DNA of 64,000 nt from Aquanectria penicillioides (taxonomy: Eukaryota > Ascomycota > Sordariomycetes > Hypocreales > Nectriaceae), in contig PYIU01000001.1 of the NCBI GenBank assembly GCA_003415625.1, positions 5,892,210-5,956,209 on the forward strand, in the 5' to 3' direction. The translations under genes and the position numbers were made by a program. Positions 47,603 through 59,020 of this stretch are shown here, piece by piece; positions within the stretch are counted from its first letter, which is position 1, and each line of letters starts with the position of its first letter. The notes below the pieces were generated by a model. The model was not told the DNA's origin. It saw only the letters and a program-made list of their open reading frames with translations, and made no database searches.

Positions 47603-48166
47603 ATGGCCTCACAAGCAGACTATAAAGACCGACAATTCCTTGCCGTCATCGGCGACGAGGTGAGGGCTGCCACACGGCTGCTGAATGGCCGCGTTCCCGC
47701 AAGCGCTTGTCTCGCTGACGTAGGCCGCATTTAGGACTCGGTAACTGGACTCCTTCTAGCGGGCATCGGTGTGAGTATTTTTTGTTCTTTGGAAATCAGG
47801 ATGACAGGAGTCTAACCGATCGCTCAGCATGTCACTACTGGCGCCGATGCGCAGAAGAACTTCCTGGTTGTCGACAACAAGACCGACACCGCCGCTATCG
47901 AGGCTGCCTTCGATAAATTCACACAAGATCGGAAGGATATCGGCATTGTGCTGATCAACCAGCATGTCAGTTTCACCACGGATGCCCCTTTTTAATATGG
48001 CAACGACCAGCTAACATTTTGACAGGTTGCCGACCGAATTCGATTCCGAATTGACACCTATACTGCTGCATTCCCAACAGTTCTCGAGATTCCCAGCAAG
48101 GACCACCCTTACGACCCCGAGAAAGACAGCGTTTTGCGACGGGTGCGACGTCTGTTTGGAGAGTAG
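47603..48166 (+). CDS. vma7: Vacuolar H+-ATPase subunit F
   Basis: Subunit F is part of the central stalk of the V1 sector, which couples ATP hydrolysis to proton pumping into the vacuole. Four exons, 47603-47659, 47735-47770, 47828-47965 and 48026-48166, encode 123 aa, the standard length. Three of the four exon junctions lie between complete codons. [37 protein letters not shown] and [25 protein letters not shown] are diagnostic. The frame is intact and all splice sites are canonical (GTGAGG, GTGAGT, GTCAGT). Confidence 0.96.
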
Positions 48167-48508
48167 GGGCATTTGGAACTCTGGGAGCCTTGACGTTATG
48201 AAACACTTGGGAGCATAGGACGGCTTGGAACGACGTGTATGAGACTGCAGGGCCAAGTTACAGCACTTGTTTGATCGATTTGGTGTTGAGGCATAAACCG
48301 TATGTTTAATGCTGGGGGTTAAATTTACTAATTCCCTCCTTCGATTATCCCAAATCGATTCTAAAGCCGCTGGAAAGATGCGAGAAATGAGAGCAAGAAA
48401 TTCGCCAAACTAAACCAGTCCCAACGTCATCCCCAGGAAAGAGCACACCGAATAACAAGAAGGGGGTCCCAAACTATGCGTTGCCATATACACCGAAATC
48501 GTAGGCCA
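48167..48508. other. Convergent 3' intergenic spacer
   Basis: A spacer of 342 bases lies between the stop codons of vma7 and the npc2-type gene. It is moderately AT-rich. No gene is seen. Confidence 0.7.
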
Positions 48509-49156
48509 TCACAAGTCAACACCGAAGAAGCCACCACGAGAAAAGGAAACGGTGGCAGTCAGGCAAGTAATAGGGTCATCATCCTCGGTGAAGACGTTGG
48601 CTTCAACAGTGTATTTGCCCTACAAACGGATTAGATCTATACCATATGAATAGCGAAAGGAACATACGGGTGGGATTTCGTTAGGGAGCTCAACCTCCTT
48701 GGTGAGTTCAAGCTCGCCGGCCTCGACAGGGCATTCAAGATCGACGTTTGAAATCTGCTCGCAGAGATCGGCCCTGGTTCTCACCAGCTGGATAAGTCCA
48801 TACTTGACGACCAAGTCAACGTAGGCACCCTGTGTGATGGTTTTCTTCACAACACCCTTGGCTTTGATAAGCAGCTGCTCGCCACTGGGATCAAGAGTCA
48901 GTTTCAGTCGATTCAGCGCCAATAACGAAGGGGCGGGGTATACGCACGCTAGAGGAGGGTTTGGCGCGAGATCAACTCTGTCAATCCTGATGATGTCTTG
49001 ATCGTGATCTCCTACGCATAGCTTCAGAGGAGAGTCGCCGGGAATATCCAGGCCGTCATCATTGGCAGTGACCGGAGCCTTGCCATTGAAGACGCTGAGA
49101 GCGGCAGCTGGAGCCACACTGGCAGCGAGGCACGCGGTGATGGTTGAGAATCTCAT
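48509..49156 (-). CDS. npc2: NPC2-like ML-domain lipid transfer protein
   Basis: ML-domain proteins bind sterols or phosphatidylglycerol/phosphatidylinositol and move them between membranes; yeast Npc2 works in the vacuole lumen. Three exons, 49156-48948, 48884-48668 and 48619-48509, encode 178 aa. A signal peptide (MRFSTITACLAASVAPAAA, about 19 residues) is followed by a short propeptide-like segment. The ML domain has PGDSPLKLC, DLAPNPPLAGEQLLIKAKG, DLCEQISNVDLECPV, ELPNEIPPGKYTVEANV and DPITCLTATVSF. Cysteines in SPLKLC, DLCEQ and LEC, plus the one in ITC, fit the expected disulfides. The length (178 aa) agrees with Aspergillus and Neurospora relatives. The protein ends in a Gly-Phe-rich GGFFGVDL tail. 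Confidence 0.93.
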
Positions 49157-52100
49157 CGCGAGATATTCGCAGCGGTCTGGTCAGGAGCGTATCTGGTTCG
49201 TTTCGAGGATGAGAATCGGTGAGGTGGTTGGTATCGAGGTGAGGAGAGGAGATGAACGTTATCAAGGCAGAGTGATGGCGAGTGGCTTGGTGTTGAATGC
49301 GTCATGGGACCAGCGCTCCACTTTGATTGGAGTCGGAGGGGCCGGTGGGAGAACGGTTGATGCCTCACCGCCTTACAGCGCAAAAGGCAAAAACTTGCTG
49401 CAGGGCAGGCAGAAAACCTGGGGCGAGATGGATATGTACCCGCCACCTCCTGCTCCGGCGCTTAGACGTAAAAATGATTGTGGCGGTGGTCTAGCGATGC
49501 AACATGCTGTCATGGGGAACCTTCGCCGTCAATCCCTTCCTCGGCTCTCGACCTGAACGAGTTTTGACTCTTGAGCACCTCCGGAATGATATGTCTTAAC
49601 TTAGCTGTCCTATTTCACACTGCTCCTTTCCCTGCCCAGATCTCTCGTTGACAGACAGGCCCCCAAGGGTAAGTCCGATGAATGAGCTGACGTGGGCACT
49701 GCGAGACATCCACGGCCTTACCCCTTGTCAAGATCATTCCAGGGTCCAACCAGCCCCTGGCATGCTGCTGTAGCACGCGAACCGTTCGAGCATGCCGTTA
49801 TCGGCTCAGTTGGTGCCAGCCGCTTTTGGTAGGTTGTATGGAAGAAATCTCTCACGTCTTCGTATCTTTGCTAAACCGTCCATCTATCTGAGACCGAGGG
49901 CTAAGTGTGACGTCGGACCGTTTGCCAAATCTAGTTGCATTGCATGAGTGAATTGCGAATGGCTTGGCGCCAGCCCCCATCACCTGTATCGATACAAGTC
50001 GGTCGAAAATGACCTGCTGTTTGCTTCTGTTTTTGACCAAGACCAATGTCCTCGGAGAACGAAAAGTGCAACCATCAGATGATGATTGAGGCTCACTGAT
50101 AACATATTATACCAAGCAATACGATATCTTCTGTGATAACTTTCCCAATAAAACACTCGGTAAATTGTTGCTCGACCGATAACTGCTGGAGTTCTGAGGG
50201 TGGCCGGCGAAAATTAAACGCGTCCTGCGTAACGTGGCCTTGCAATTCGACTGGACCGGCACAGGACATAAACAAGTGGAACTAATTAAAGAAAGATAAA
50301 TGAAAAATATCTCTGCTGCCTTGGAAAGTGGTTGCGGATATTGCTTACGGTCTTGCAGTTGCGACAATCGATTCGTCCAGGCAATTTAGGTGCACAGGAC
50401 GGCATGATGAGCTGCGTTGGAGAATGGTCATGCTGTATAGTCCCCCGATCAACACATGTTCAAAGAATGCAACTACTTGAGAAACTTGAATACTCATAGG
50501 CTTTGAATGCGGAGAGTCCTTGGCCATGCAGATGAACAAAACTGGCGATCAGTCAGCCATAACCTACCATGGGCGAGTGGGAACCAGATGATGACTGCCA
50601 AGGTGCAAGGAAAGGTGGCATGCTGACCGACGAGTCCTAGTATTTCGATAGGGGCTAGTGTATTTGAGTAAAGCTTTACAGTACGTTGGTGATGTTAGTA
50701 TTTAGGCAAGCACCTGACTCGGGTTTACCTGACCTCTGCTTTTCAATGGACAGCAATATGCTCGATCAACTTCTTTGAGAGGATTAGCATCCTTTCCTTC
50801 GATATATTACCTATTATTCTGTAAGCTACTTAAAAGGGTTTAGAATGATTTGTTTTACGTTACTCTTTCGTCAATTGAGATCACAACGCAATGAGGACTT
50901 ACACCACTGTCCCATGAGCGTTTAACTTTTCACACGACTGATAGGTTCTCTCATTACACATGTTATCACTGAGAGATGGCTAATCATACACTTCGGCCAG
51001 TATTATTAAGTGTGAACAGGCTATATTTAGACACGGAGAACGGGTCGTGGCCTGTCTTGCCTGTGCTCCCTCAAGGCCAGCTAGTTCCAGATTTAAACTG
51101 GCCCTCGTAGTATGGATGACTGACTAGTGGCAAGCCGCCAGTCAACTAAAGAACTTTGCCGGGCACCTGCCATGATCCTCTGATCTATGGGAACATTCCC
51201 TCTGCAGTGTAGGACGTAGGACTATTTGCAAACCAGAGCGTAGAAGTAGCAGTGTATCAAGATACGGGACGATTTGTGACCAGAAGTCTCTCTCTGTAGA
51301 TTATACGTGACGCGAAGAAAAGGGCCTTTAGAAAGAAATGGTGTGATCGCCCAACTCGCGGAGATGGCTAAATGGACAGGAAAGTCGTTGCTATCGATGT
51401 CCACTTACACACAATTGCACACGGCTTACGTCGCATCAAGGCCTGCTTTGCATCAGCCCCAGGCACCAACCAGCCTCCCGCCTCCCGTTCGCGGCGTGTG
51501 GTCGTTGACTGGGAAATAGAACGCACGGACCACATGAGCCATCAATGTATAAAGTCTCCTCGAAGCCCCGACCATTTGCTTGTTTTTCTCTTTTCTTCTT
51601 CATACTTACCTTATTGCGAACCACCCCGATCATGAATGGGGGAGTTCAGTGTGGAGGGCCTGCATTGCACATCGTGGAGTCGTTCCATGCTCTATTGTCC
51701 TTCGGGGCCATAGGCAGTGCAATTTTTGATTTATTCCTTTTCATTATGGACTGCTGCTTGCTGGTGGCCATGAAGAAGATTGTGGAATGTGTCCAACCTC
51801 GGCGATGGCGCAGTGAGCTGTCAGGGTGGCGTGCCATCAACTCGAAGCTTGTGGACTGGGACCAAAGCAAGACAAAGACAGTGAGCTCAGCCCATCGGAT
51901 ATGCCGTCGCGCGAAAATTTTTCCTGGTAGCATGGTAGTTATTGCCAGGGGTGGTTCTCGAAGGACGATAACCTGGGACAAGTGTGAGTAAGTTACCCCA
52001 TGTGGGTAATGGATGGTGAGACACGCTGGCTCTTCCAAAGCTCCAAGCTAAGCAGGAAGGGCATTAGAGCTCAAGCCTTGCAGCGTGCGCTCGTCACGTC

Positions 52101-55100
52101 ATTGGTCGGGTCATTTCGCCTTTGAAGCTGTGTGCAAGTGGGATGGGATTGCAGTCACTTTGTGCATTTGCCATGTTGGCCTCATCAATCACAATCCATA
52201 ATCCACAGACGGGACAGGGATTGCCTGGGTTGTGTGGGCTGCAATGAAGGAGCCGGGCTAGGTATTGCAGGGCATGGTAAGGTGGAGGGACTCTGAGCGA
52301 GAGGGGAGTTGGGCGGTATCTCGCACTGTACGTGTTTTGTCTGAGGATGGTCCCTTTGACAAGCACCTCCCCCGCTTCCGGTACTCTGATTGACCACTCA
52401 GATGGCCCGGTGGTGTGAAGCTAAGGTTTGATCCAAGCTGGGCAATGACGGCGGATAGATTCTCGACGTCTGTACGGAGTACTTCGCGCCTCTGTGAGCA
52501 CATAGCAGGCTCGTAATGCATAATGCGCAATGCGGAGGGAGGGGGTGCGAGAATGGGCCTTGCTGATCACGGGGGCTGAAAAAAAGGCGAGGTTGCACGC
52601 ATCAGAGGCACCTAGCCAGCCTTGTCTTGACTTGTCTTGTCTTTGGGGTTTCAAGGTGAATGAAGAGAAGCTCCGAGGCAGGTCGCATCTTGGAGGGTGC
52701 TAGGTGCTGTGCCACGCAGAATACCTCCCTCCTTGAGCCCTGGGCTACACTGGGCTAGGTGGTGTGTGTGAGAAGCGGTAGTGCGAATACGGTAGCAGAC
52801 GCAGAGCAATACGAACGCACAACAAGTGTGAAGCTAGGATGAAAATGAACTTTCCCCCAAGGATTGTCCCTAAGTTGGGTAAGTACCTCACAGGATGATA
52901 CCTAGGTAGGTAGGGGGGCAGCTCTACCCAGTGCCTGACCAAATCTGGCCCACGGCAATACTTGGACGTATGACGGGCGGCCCGCTATTGTTGGAGCGAC
53001 GGGAGTAAAACAAAACACGACGACCATCAAGGCGCGTCTTGGGACAAAGTGGTAGTCTTACCTACCTGCCAAGGTGGTGCAACCAACACCTACCTACTAA
53101 GGTATCTTACCTACAAAGGTACATGGGAAGTAGTATGGGGGGACTCCGGCATTGGTGGTTGTAGACCAGGGGCAGGGCGACTTTTCGCAAGACTGTCAGT
53201 TCATTGCTGGTACAGCACAAGTACCTCTAGGACGGAAGTGCGAGTTTGATGACACCTCCCCACCGCGCTGTCGTAATGACGCGACCCCCATCATCATCAC
53301 GCACCACTGTTGCTGCAGCTCCCTCCCTGCTGAAACCATGATGCGAGTTTCCTACTGGGCATGAAGGTACTGCGGCGCCGCGCACTGTGAAAGCGCCCTT
53401 GCGGTTGGTCGTGAATTGACAGTGCGCAGGCCCCAAACAAGGAGGAATTCATCGACGGTCCAAAGACGGGAAGCTTGTTCCCTGCTGTCGCAGCCAATGG
53501 TCGCGCACGATGGAGCTTGGCCCTTGTTCTGTCGCGCGCACAGTGCAGAGGCTGAACGGGGAGCGCTGGTGGTTTGGAAGAGTAGTGCAGAGCACTGTGC
53601 GGTACGTACGACGATCGAGGCCGCCCGGCTGCCTCGGTCGTGTCGCGTGGCTCACTCAACCCAAGGGAAGAAAGTCTCTAATTCAGCACCAGCGGCACTG
53701 GTGGCGGGTGCCAATTTCGCCCCCTCTTTTATCGGCCTTGTGTCCACCAATCCGCTCGCACCAGCGAAGAGAGCAAGCAAATCCCTAGCTGACTTGCGTG
53801 GCTTGGCCATACCCGGGTTTCCACAGCCTACCAGAGCTTCCACTGGCTCCGACCGCTCCGTCTGCTCAGGCAGCGTTGTCGGCCCTCGTTGGAGGGCCCA
53901 GGAGGGGGCCAGGTCAGGCGAGTCTGCCTGATTTTCCTCCCAAAGTCGTCGTCGTCACTCACCCTGCTTGAAAATCTGGTGAAGCCCCCTCCTGACTCCC
54001 TTTGCTCCCCGTTATACAGTGTCTTCGGCCTGCTCGATTTCCTTAGTGCCTCGCGCTCAAAGCATCGCCGTCTCGGGAAGGTCATCTTACGGCATCGCAT
54101 CGCACAGCCATGCTACGGCCATGATCCAACTCGTCTTCTCTCCAGGTTCCGCCCGCCTCGAAGCCTCCCGCCAGCGCCCCTGCCAGCGCCCATGGCCTCC
54201 CGCTCGTGTCTCTCGCCGTCCGCAATTTCACTGTCTCCCCCCGATTTCCCCCCTTCCTGGCCTCGGGCAGCGGGCAGCGGCTCACCTGCAGCGGGCGCCG
54301 AGTGGCCGAGTCGTGGCCTCAGGCAGAAAGAACGCCCTGCACCATGACTAGTAAGATTTCCAATCCACCGCCATTCAAGGTTGGGTTTAGCGTCAGATTC
54401 TCTTTTTGTCCTGTCTCTTTTGTCTGTCTTTTTTGGGGGGATTTTTTTTTTTGGTCCCATCCCCAGTCCCGTCCCCCCCCTCCACCAAAGCACAAGGCCG
54501 GCCAGCACCCGCCAGAGGCCCAGTGGCCACTGCCACGACTGCTACCACAACCATTGCTGGTGCTGCTACTGCCTCTGCCACTGAGGCGCGTGTGGGCGAG
54601 CAGCTGTGGGTGACTGCCGCCGCGCTGTGGTTGAGAGTCGAGGCGAGGGTCGAGGGTCGAGGGTCGAGAAGTGGTACGTACCGTTTTTTCCTTGCCTGAG
54701 CCAACCCCAGGACAGTTTGCCCAGGTCGGTACCGCACCCGTCTTGTTGCAAAGCACCCGGCCCTGTCGCTCCTCCCCATCATTCATTCTTCCTCCCCCAT
54801 CACCCATTACCCATTCTTCACTCTTCGTGCAGTCCACGATCCTGTCCCCTCTCTCGTTCCTCTTCCTCGGGATCTACTTTCACGCTGCCTTGCGTTGGGA
54901 TTGTGTTTGAGTAGTCTCATCAACTTCTTTTTCTCCTCTTTTTCCCTCCTCGCTTCGCGCCCGACTCCCCACCCACGCACGACTCTCTTCCTAGGTCGCC
55001 TTAATCTCATCCTGACGGATCACCACGAGTTTTGCGAAATCACAAACCGCTCGACCGTGTTCCCAACGCGCCACCGACTCTTGCCAACACCCTATACCTC

Positions 55101-55425
55101 GCTTCTAGACGACCGCCACGTCCATCTGATCGCCTTGCTTTTCGTCCTCGCCGCCGCGCTCGTCGTCTACCCTTAACGGCCACCGTTCGTTCACCCACGA
55201 CCCTCGAACCTTCCGTCGACGCTTGCGATTCCTCGACCAACCGACCGCGCCTGTGCCATCTCGCCGCATGAGGCTGCTGGTGGCTGTCCAGGTTCGCAGC
55301 GCTTCCCTCCGGTCTCACTGGCGCGCGTTTTGAAAGGCGTCGTCATGCCCCAAAGACCGCGACGGTAATCATTTCACGCAATCCCCTCCGACGTAGCACT
55401 ACCTCGTGAGGCCCAAGACCAGACT
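49157..55425. other. Largest gene-free interval, 6.3 kb
   Basis: I found no supportable gene. Part of it (about 50050-51300) is AT-rich without coding frames. A frame at 51545-51991 has two hydrophobic stretches but is not convincing. A TACGGAGTA motif lies at 52473-52481, and GGTA/TACC clusters at about 52880-52919 and 53051-53123. From about 53,800 to 55,425 the sequence is strongly CT-rich and forms a long leader/promoter for the Set3-type gene. No transposon ends, tRNA or rRNA were recognised. Confidence 0.55.
53051..53123. repeat. TACCTACC-rich cluster
   Basis: At least five TACC or ACCTA units occur in about 70 bases, together with GGTA on the other side. It lies about 2.3 kb upstream of the set3-type gene and resembles clusters at 26126-26216, 33197-33235, 36080-36119, 41234-41303 and 52880-52919. 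Confidence 0.55.
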
Positions 55426-58181
55426 ATGACAGACAAGCCGACCCCGCTGTCTTTGCAGTCTGCGGCTCCTAGTCAGGTTGCCCCTCCAGCACCGTTGGAC
55501 GTGATTGTCAAAGAACACGTCCCCCAGAAGGTTGAGGTGGCAGAAGAAGAGCCTTACACAATCAAGTGTATTTGCAACTTCTCTGACGATGATGGAAACA
55601 CAATATACTGCGAGACTTGCGACACGTGGCAGCACATCGACTGCTTCTACCCCGACAATAGAGACGAGGCGATCAGCGAAGACTTTGCCCATTCTTGCGC
55701 AGAGTGCAAGCCACGCCCGCTCGATCGCCAAAAGGCCATCGAGAGGACATTGCGTCTCAAGAATGTCCCAACCGAGGAGGAAGTGTCGGACAAGAAACCC
55801 AAGCGACCTCCCTCCAAGGGCCACAAGAAAAAATCAAAACCGAACGACCTCCAAGTAAATGGACACATCGAGATTAGCATCAAGCATGGTATCTCGAATG
55901 ACCACCCCCATCCTCCAAGCAAGAAGGCAAAATCTGCCCATCGATCATCACAATCAGTCAGTTCGCAACCTTCCAAGCGAAGTCCCTCGTATGGAACCGC
56001 GCGATCAAATCCCGCCCATCCTCCAAGCCCTGCCACCACCCCACCGGACCTTCCCGAAGATTTTCAGATCCACCATTACTCGCAAGGGTTTTGTGATCTC
56101 TACAGCTCCCGGGACGTGCCGGACGCCCACAACAACGCCTTTGCCAGTCTCGCTATTCCCACCGCTCTGTCACGTTGGCTTCGCGACCCCAACACCATGC
56201 GAAGTGAGGTAGGCCGTAGCCCTGATGAAGTTTTTCAGATCGAGCCTGTCGATGTCGAGGCAACAAAACCAAAACTCGAAGTCAAGGACGCGACACGATC
56301 GATCGAAGAGGGCAAGTCTCTACGGTGGCGCTTTCTCAACTCGACCACCCCGTCGAAAAGGACGTGCCTCTCATCGAATTAAATGGCGAGATTGGCTTTC
56401 AAAAGGACTACTGCGTCGATACAGCGAATCTATGGGCCGACCTCTCCTCCCCCCTCCCCTTTGTTTTCTTCCACCCCAAACTACCCCTCTACATCGATAC
56501 TCGACAAGAAGGTTCACTTGCTCGATATGTGCGTCGGAGCTGCAAACCCAACGCTCAATTGGACACGTACCTTTCAGGTGGATCCGAGTACCACTTCTGG
56601 ATTGTTAGCGACCGCTACATATCTGCAAATGAACAGATCACCCTCCCTTGGGATTTTCGACTGGAGAAGAGCATCGACGCCCGATGGCTCAATTTGCTTG
56701 GTCTCAACGAAAATGATTCTTCAGGGCATTCCGAAGCTCCTCCGGACGAAACGGAATATGTTGCGATCTCAAACTGGATTGACCGAATCCTCTCTGAGTA
56801 CGGTGGTTGTGCCTGCGACCTGGATAACAACTGCGCTTTTGCACGATTCCACCGACAATACCTCTTTGGCAAATCCCAGACGCGCACCCAGCCGAAGAAG
56901 AAGCAACGAAAACCAAAGACCCAGGCCGTCTCACCGACCAGCACCGGCCAGGCTACGAACAGTCGAGCTGCTAGCGAAGGCCACCTCGACGAAGGTCTCG
57001 ACCACGATGGAAGATCACAATCAGGTTCATCGCGCAGCAAACCCCCCAGTCGAGACCTCACTCCCTTACGACAAGGCTCGTTTGACCAGCTCGGCATTTT
57101 GACGGAGCCGACCGACCGAGATAAGCGCAAGGTTGCTATGGTTGAAGATTCGTTTCGGCGAATGGAACAACAGCAACCGCCCAGGAAAAAGAAGCGGGTC
57201 TCTGACGGCACAACCACCTCTACTTCGTCAAAACCCAAAGGTCGACATGGTTCAACAGTCTCCCAAGGCAACTATGTTGACTCTGGAACATGCAGAAGTA
57301 AATCTGGTTCTCCAGCCAGCTCCAGGTCACCGCAGCTCTCCCACAAGCCCTCCATCTCGAAACAAGAGTCTGATAATCGATCACGTCAATCTTCAACAGC
57401 TCCTAAGGTGACATACTGTGACGCTAGCGTACAGACCGACCCCGTCGAAGGGGAGTGGTTCAGCGAGCCAAAAGAATCGCCTCGTCCGAGAAAGCGGATA
57501 ATCTCACTCTCAAGACGGTTACTAAACAATCGCCACAAATACCGACCTGACGAGGGCGAGGAACGAAGACGGTCATTTACTGCTCAGACATCGAGTGTCA
57601 CCGATATGGAAGTTGACTCATCAACGGAGCAAAAACCCATCGTTAATGCCGAAACTGAACTGCCATCTCCACTGTCACAAACTGGTGATTCGACTATGTC
57701 GGATGCACCCGTAGCGTCGGCCACCACGCCTGTCCTCGGTTCATCAACTAATGATACATCCGCTGGCTCCATCAAAGTGAAGACGCCGGACTTGCGTGTG
57801 CAGCTACCACCAGTCCCTGCCTTCGATAATACCGGCCTTGGAATCCACACCGCAGCGACACCACAATCCACAACCGGATCTGTGGTTCAATCGCCTATCT
57901 CTAATGGAAATCTTTCTAGTCCATTTGCAACCCAGTCTGTGAATGGAATTGGCGCTCATCCAAGCCCAATCAAGAAGAAGCTAAGTCTCAGCGACTACAC
58001 CAAGAGTCGAATGAACAAGGCAGCTGCGAAGGTACCTGGAGGCAGTACTCTAATTAAACCGGGGATTTCCAGCCCTGAAGACACAAAGGTGGACGTAATC
58101 CTCGATTCCCCGTCTGCTGAAAAATCGGGTGAGCACATGGTTTCTTCAGTAGCTACTCCGGCAACCAACGGTCCTTTATAA
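55426..58181 (+). CDS. set3: Set3-type PHD-SET protein, with an apparent one-base frameshift
   Basis: Set3 is the scaffold of the Set3C histone deacetylase complex in the nucleus. It reads H3K4 methylation through its PHD finger. A single exon gives 918 aa once one base is restored. The PHD finger is complete: Cys48, 50, 62, 65, His70, Cys73, 91 and 94. A Lys/Pro-rich linker follows. The SET domain (about 270-460) has ELNGEIGF, FVFFHPKLPLYID, RRSCKPNAQLD and the post-SET-like CACDLDNNCAF. The usual NHSCxPN is RRSCKPN, in keeping with the catalytically inactive Set3 SET domain. The C-terminal 450 residues are low complexity. At 56323-56327 (codon 300) the frame slips by -1: EEGKSLR is read in one frame and VALSQLDHPVEKD in the next. 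One extra G in CGG restores it. The preceding 1.6 kb CT-rich region is its probable leader. Confidence 0.87.
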
Positions 58182-59020
58182 CTGTACGAAGCGTCTGTAC
58201 GTATATTTATCGCACTTGGTTCTAATTTTCTTTGTTACTTTTCTGGGGATGATTCGACTGGGTGGATTCAAAAGCCCGGAGTTCTGCTATTTCTATAAAG
58301 TGGATGGTATGTCGGACGGCAACCCTTATCAATGGCGTTTGGAGATGAACACGGAAATATGGATATGGGGTTCTGGAACTGGGAATTTGCGATCATGTGG
58401 AGAGATCGACCGGGCTGGAGATCTCGTCATGTCGCACCAGATTTCGTCTCGGGACTAGCGGATTTCTGGAATTGTCCCATTCTGACATTCATGTATGTCC
58501 ATGTGTGATGGTCAATGGATGGAAGTGGGCGAGTTGAATGTTTTTATGCCGTCGGGGTCTCACCCGGAAAGACGTGAGACGGGGTTATCGGACGTGGGAA
58601 TGCAATTGGAAGGAGATGACACCCCTCTGCCGTGACAATTGTTTTCTTTTGGCAGTTTTCTTGTATTTCTAGGCATGACCAATTTTTTCTCGAGGTCCAA
58701 GTTGATGCTGGACGGCTTGAGATGATGAAAATGGAGCATTTTCAATGGATGACTTATGTCATCCTCCCGTTACAGCATTGGTCGTTTCTGAAACGAGTTA
58801 CCTTGAGTGAAGCGACTCTGATTTGCTCCTTTGATAAATTATGCTAATGGGTATCGTTTCAAATCACATGCTTGGTCTTCGTTCCAATGCTAGTAGTGGT
58901 TTACAACACTGAGTTCTGATGTCCCAGGTTTTTTTTCCCCCTTTCCATTCCTTTCCTTTCCTCTCTATCTTAACACACATTTAAAAAAATGTTGGTGGTT
59001 GATGCCATGAAAGCCGGATC
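58182..59020. other. Convergent 3' intergenic spacer
   Basis: This spacer lies between the stops of set3 and alg7. It is AT-rich with T-runs near 58928. No gene is seen. Confidence 0.65.

Noticed and set aside
51545..51991. Possible small membrane protein
   Set aside because: Two hydrophobic stretches only; an equally long frame lies on the opposite strand and no homologue or gene signals are recognised.
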